The notes beneath the pieces are model-generated. The model saw nothing but the letters and a program-made list of their open reading frames with translations, was not told where the DNA came from and did not search any database. The translations under genes and the position numbers were made by a program. A DNA stretch of 13,792 nt from NCBI RefSeq assembly GCF_035688975.1, contig NZ_DASSMH010000068.1, positions 1 through 13,792 of the forward strand. The letters are read 5' to 3'. Shown piece by piece: positions 10,914 through 13,792 of the stretch. Source of the DNA: CALMNV01 sp035688975 (GTDB lineage: Bacteria > Actinomycetota > Actinomycetes > Actinomycetales > Dermatophilaceae). Numbering within the stretch: position 1 is the first letter of the stretch; each line of letters opens with the position of its first letter.

Positions 10914-13532
10914 ATGAATGACGCCCCTGCCGCCCACGCGCCACAGATCCCCGACCGCCCCTCGCTCGACGGGCTCGAGGACAAGTGGGCGCAGGTATGG
11001 GCCGAGCAGGCGACCTACCGCTTCGACCGGGACGCGCCGAGGGAGCGAGTCTTCTCGATCGACACCCCGCCGCCCACCGCGAGCGGCTCCCTCCACGTCG
11101 GGCACGTCTTCTCCTACACGCACACCGACTGCATGGCGCGCTACAAGCGGATGCGGGGGTTCGAGGTCTTCTACCCGATCGGCTGGGACGACAACGGCCT
11201 GCCGACCGAGAAGCGGGTGCAGAACTACTACGGCGTGCGCGGCGACGCGACCCTGCCCTACCAGCCCGACCTCGAGCCGCCGTTCCGCGGCACGACCAAG
11301 GCCGTGCGGGCCGCCGACGAGAAGCCGATCAGCCGGCAGAACTTCATCGAGCTCTGCGACGAGCTCACGGTCAAGGACGAGGAGGCCTTCGAGTCCCTCT
11401 TCCGTCGCCTGGGCTTCTCGCTCGACTGGTCGATCTCCTACCGCACCATCGACGACCGGTCCCGGGCCACCGCCCAGCAGGCCTTCCTGCGCAACCTCGC
11501 CCGCGGCGAGGCCTACCAGGCCGAGGCGCCAGGCCTCTGGGACGTCACCTTCCAGACCGCGGTGGCGCAGGCCGAGCTCGAGGCGCGGGACTACCCCGGG
11601 GCCTACCACCGGGTGGCCTTCCACCGCACGGACCAGCCCGGCGGCGTCATCCCCATCGAGACGACGCGCCCCGAGCTCATCCCGGCCGTCGTCGCGCTCA
11701 TCGCCCACCCCGACGACGAGCGCTACCGGCCGCTCTTCGGCACGACCGTCACCTCGCCCCTGTTCGGCGTCGAGGTCCCCGTCCTCGCGCACCCGGCCGC
11801 CGAGATGGACAAGGGCGCCGGCATCGCCATGTGCTGCACGTTCGGCGACCTCACCGACGTGATGTGGTGGCGCGAGTTGCGGCTGCCGACGCGCTCGATC
11901 CTGGGCCGCACCGGGCGCGTGGCTCAGGAGACGCCGGAGTGGATCGCGGGCGGGCCCGGGGAGCGGCTGTATGCCGTGGAGCTGGCCGGCCGCACCGCCC
12001 ACAGCGCCCGCGAGGCGGTCGTCGCGGCGCTGCGCGCGTCCGGCGACCTCCAGGGCGAGCCGACGCCGACGCAGCGCAAGGCCAACTTCTACGAGCGGGG
12101 CGAGAAGCCGCTCGAGATCGTCACCTCCCGCCAGTGGTACATCCGCAACGGCGGCCGCGATGCCGAACTCAACGCAGCGCTCATCGGACGCGGCCGCGAG
12201 ATCGAGTTCCACCCCACCTTCATGCGCGCCCGCTACGAGAACTGGGTGTCCGGGCTCAACGGCGACTGGCTCATCTCGCGGCAGCGCTTCTTCGGCGTGC
12301 CGATCCCGGTGTGGTACGCGCTCGATGAGCACGGGGAGGTCGACTACGACCGCGTCCTCGTGCCGGCGGAGGGCTCCCTGCCGGTCGACCCCGCGGCCCA
12401 GGCCCCGGAGGGTTACGACGAGTCACAGCGGGGCCGGCCGGGCGGCTTCGTCGGCGACCCCGACGTCATGGACACGTGGGCGACCTCGTCGCTGACGCCC
12501 CAGATCGCCGGCGACTGGCGGGCCACCGAGCACGACCCTGACGGCCTCTTCCACCGGGTCTTCCCGATGGACATGCGGCCGCAGGCCCACGACATCATCC
12601 GGACCTGGCTCTTCTCGACCGTCGTGCGTTCCCACCACGAGCATGGCTGTGTGCCGTGGTCTGACGCGGCGATCAGCGGCTGGATCCTCGACCCAGAGCG
12701 CAAGAAGATGAGCAAGTCCAAGGGCAACGTCGTCACCCCCGAGGACGTCGTCAGGGAGAACAGCGCGGATGCCGTGCGCTACTGGGCCGCGTCCGGGCGG
12801 CTCGGCACCGACGCGGCCTACGACCCGGGGCGAATGAAGGTCGGCCGCCGCCTCGCGATCAAGGTCCTCAACGCGAGCAAGTTCGCCCTCTCCTTCGGCG
12901 AGGTCGACGGCGACGGTGCCGCGGCGGTGACGCATCCGCTCGACCAGAGCATGCTCGCGGCGCTCGCCGACGTCGTGGACAAGGCCACGGCCGGCTTCGA
13001 GTCGTGGGACTACACCCGCTCGCTCGAGGTGACCGAGACGTTCTTCTGGACCTTCTGCGACGACTACCTCGAGCTCGTCAAGGACCGCGCCTACGGCGGC
13101 CGGGGCGACGCTGCCGCCGCGAGCGCCCGGGCCGCGCTGCGGCTGGCCCTCGACGCGCTGCTGCGCCTGCTCGCGCCCTTCCTGCCCTATGCCACGGAGG
13201 AGGTGTGGTCGTGGTTCGCGGTCGGTTCGGTGCACCGCCGGCAGTGGCCCAGCCGGTCCGAGCTGCCCACCGGCGGTGACGCCCGCGTCCTCGGCGCGGT
13301 CGGCGAGGCGCTGGCCGGGGTGCGCAAGGTCAAGTCCGAGGCCAAGGTGGGCATGCGGGCCGAGGTGCGGTCCATGACCCTTGCGGGGCCCGAGCCGCTC
13401 CTCGCGGCGGTCCGGGCAGCCGAGGACGACCTGCGCGCGAGCGGCCGGATCACCGACCTGGCGTATGCCGTGGGCGAGATCCTCGAGGTGCGCGACGCCG
13501 AGCTCGTGCCCGCGGAGAAGAAGCCCGCCTGA
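10914..13532 (+). CDS. valS: Valyl-tRNA synthetase, archaeal-like type 2
   Basis: Charges tRNA-Val with valine. The 872-residue product is a class I synthetase: HIGH-type motif HVGH (61-64) in PPPTASGSLHVGH, an editing (CP1) domain at about 205-400 with IETTRPELIPA (249-259), and KMSKS (598-602). An anticodon-binding domain follows at about 680-800. The segment KGAGIAMCCTFGDLTDVMWW (300-319) is typical of the archaeal-like ValS group, and the protein is shorter than the roughly 950-residue E. coli type. The C-terminus has only a short tail rather than the long coiled-coil arm. GGAAGGA eight bases before the ATG supports the start. It is divergent from plsC and followed by family-1 repeats. 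Identification as ValS is secure; the type assignment is moderately so. Confidence 0.96.
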   Translation: MNDAPAAHAPQIPDRPSLDGLEDKWAQVWAEQATYRFDRDAPRERVFSIDTPPPTASGSLHVGHVFSYTHTDCMARYKRMRGFEVFYPIGWDDNGLPTEKRVQNYYGVRGDATLPYQPDLEPPFRGTTKAVRAADEKPISRQNFIELCDELTVKDEEAFESLFRRLGFSLDWSISYRTIDDRSRATAQQAFLRNLARGEAYQAEAPGLWDVTFQTAVAQAELEARDYPGAYHRVAFHRTDQPGGVIPIETTRPELIPAVVALIAHPDDERYRPLFGTTVTSPLFGVEVPVLAHPAAEMDKGAGIAMCCTFGDLTDVMWWRELRLPTRSILGRTGRVAQETPEWIAGGPGERLYAVELAGRTAHSAREAVVAALRASGDLQGEPTPTQRKANFYERGEKPLEIVTSRQWYIRNGGRDAELNAALIGRGREIEFHPTFMRARYENWVSGLNGDWLISRQRFFGVPIPVWYALDEHGEVDYDRVLVPAEGSLPVDPAAQAPEGYDESQRGRPGGFVGDPDVMDTWATSSLTPQIAGDWRATEHDPDGLFHRVFPMDMRPQAHDIIRTWLFSTVVRSHHEHGCVPWSDAAISGWILDPERKKMSKSKGNVVTPEDVVRENSADAVRYWAASGRLGTDAAYDPGRMKVGRRLAIKVLNASKFALSFGEVDGDGAAAVTHPLDQSMLAALADVVDKATAGFESWDYTRSLEVTETFFWTFCDDYLELVKDRAYGGRGDAAAASARAALRLALDALLRLLAPFLPYATEEVWSWFAVGSVHRRQWPSRSELPTGGDARVLGAVGEALAGVRKVKSEAKVGMRAEVRSMTLAGPEPLLAAVRAAEDDLRASGRITDLAYAVGEILEVRDAELVPAEKKPA

Positions 13533-13545
13533 CCCCCTCCCCCCA

Positions 13546-13697
13546 GTCGAGTGGCCACTTCGGCACGGACGGCCCGCACCAAACTGGCCACTCGACCGAC
13601 CGCTGGCGCCCCCACCCAAGTCGAGTGGCCACTTCCGCACGGCTCAGCCCGCACCAAACTGGCCACTCGACTGACCGCCACAGTCGAGTGGCCACAT
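13546..13697. repeat. Palindromic repeat cluster, family 1, site II (five copies)
   Basis: Starting 13 bp after the valS stop are forward copies of GTCGAGTGGCCAC at 13546, 13620 and 13683. They alternate with reverse copies ending GGCCACTCGAC at 13582-13596 and 13657-13671. Forward copies continue CTTC(C/G)GCACGG; reverse copies, read in their own sense, continue GTTTGGTGCGGGC, so two variants pair head-to-head. Two near-identical units of about 51 bp (13546-13596 and 13620-13671) each close with a perfect 12-bp stem. The cluster lies between valS and a convergent partial gene, as site I lies between proB and actP. A bidirectional terminator or REP/BIME-like role is inferred. Confidence 0.88.
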
Positions 13698-13706
13698 CCG
13701 CACGGC

Positions 13707-13792
13707 TCAGGCCCGGGAGAGGTCCCAGACAGCAGCCCACGGCACGTCGCAGCCCCCCACCCCCAGGCGTCGGGAGACGAAGGCGTCCCGCG
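13707..13792 (-). CDS. 3' end of an unidentified protein-coding gene (partial)
   Basis: The - strand has an open frame running in from the window edge and ending in TGA at 13709-13707. It encodes 27 or so C-terminal residues ending GGCDVPWAAVWDLSRA. Nearly all its codons end in G or C, as in the neighbouring genes. Alternative frames read as arginine/proline/glycine-rich strings. It would converge on valS across the family-1 repeats. The stop codon falls within the GGCTCAG tail shared with the repeat copy at 13620. Too little is visible to name it. Confidence 0.45.
   Translation of the reverse strand, partial: RDAFVSRRLGVGGCDVPWAAVWDLSRA

Noticed and set aside
10773..12332. 519-residue - strand frame antisense to valS
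   Set aside because: valS on the other strand has all class I synthetase motifs; this frame is polar and patternless and would include the family-2 repeat.
13546..13697. CRISPR array
   Set aside because: Repeats alternate in orientation, the intervening sequences are similar to each other rather than unique, and there is no cas gene.

Overview
The window is very G+C-rich (roughly 70% by eye), with G/C-ending codons and several GTG starts. It reads as chromosomal DNA of an actinomycete (Actinomycetota). The gene set and order (rne-rplU-rpmA-obg with a DUF2344 gene upstream of rne, and proB nearby) fit the Micrococcales, possibly an Intrasporangiaceae relative; that family-level placement is an inference. 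I see no mobile element, phage gene, CRISPR array, rRNA or tRNA.

Layout, left to right: proB (glutamate 5-kinase) on the + strand; a short repeat-filled gap; then a long block on the - strand. In its own transcription order that block is plsC-like acyltransferase (10685 down to 9903), DUF2344 radical-SAM-linked protein (9879-9124), rne (RNase E/G, 8968-5705), rplU (L21), rpmA (L27), obg (ribosome-associated GTPase), a DUF485 membrane protein and actP (cation/acetate symporter, ending at 1258). Divergent from plsC is valS on the + strand, in the archaeal-like 'type 2' form. After valS a second repeat-filled gap precedes the 3' end of an unidentified - strand gene.

The core rne-rplU-rpmA-obg block joins RNA processing with large-subunit ribosomal proteins and a 50S assembly GTPase. 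DUF485-actP is a translationally coupled acetate-uptake pair placed between obg and proB, which in many actinobacteria sit next to each other on the same strand.

The least ordinary content is non-coding. (1) A palindromic repeat with core GTCGAGTGGCCAC fills both convergent gaps (1162-1231, three copies; 13546-13697, five copies in alternating orientation). (2) An unrelated nested inverted/direct repeat fills the divergent plsC/valS gap (10738-10846), including a perfect 20-bp inverted repeat and a perfect 15-bp inverted repeat that interleave. (3) The 7-mer GTATGCC/GGCATAC occurs 12 times, whereas GTACGCC/GGCGTAC, one transition away, is absent. This looks like motif avoidance or methylation-driven mutation. 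(4) The DUF485-actP leader has three complementary segments able to form mutually exclusive hairpins. I found no clear new multi-gene system; the repeat families are the best candidates for something undescribed.
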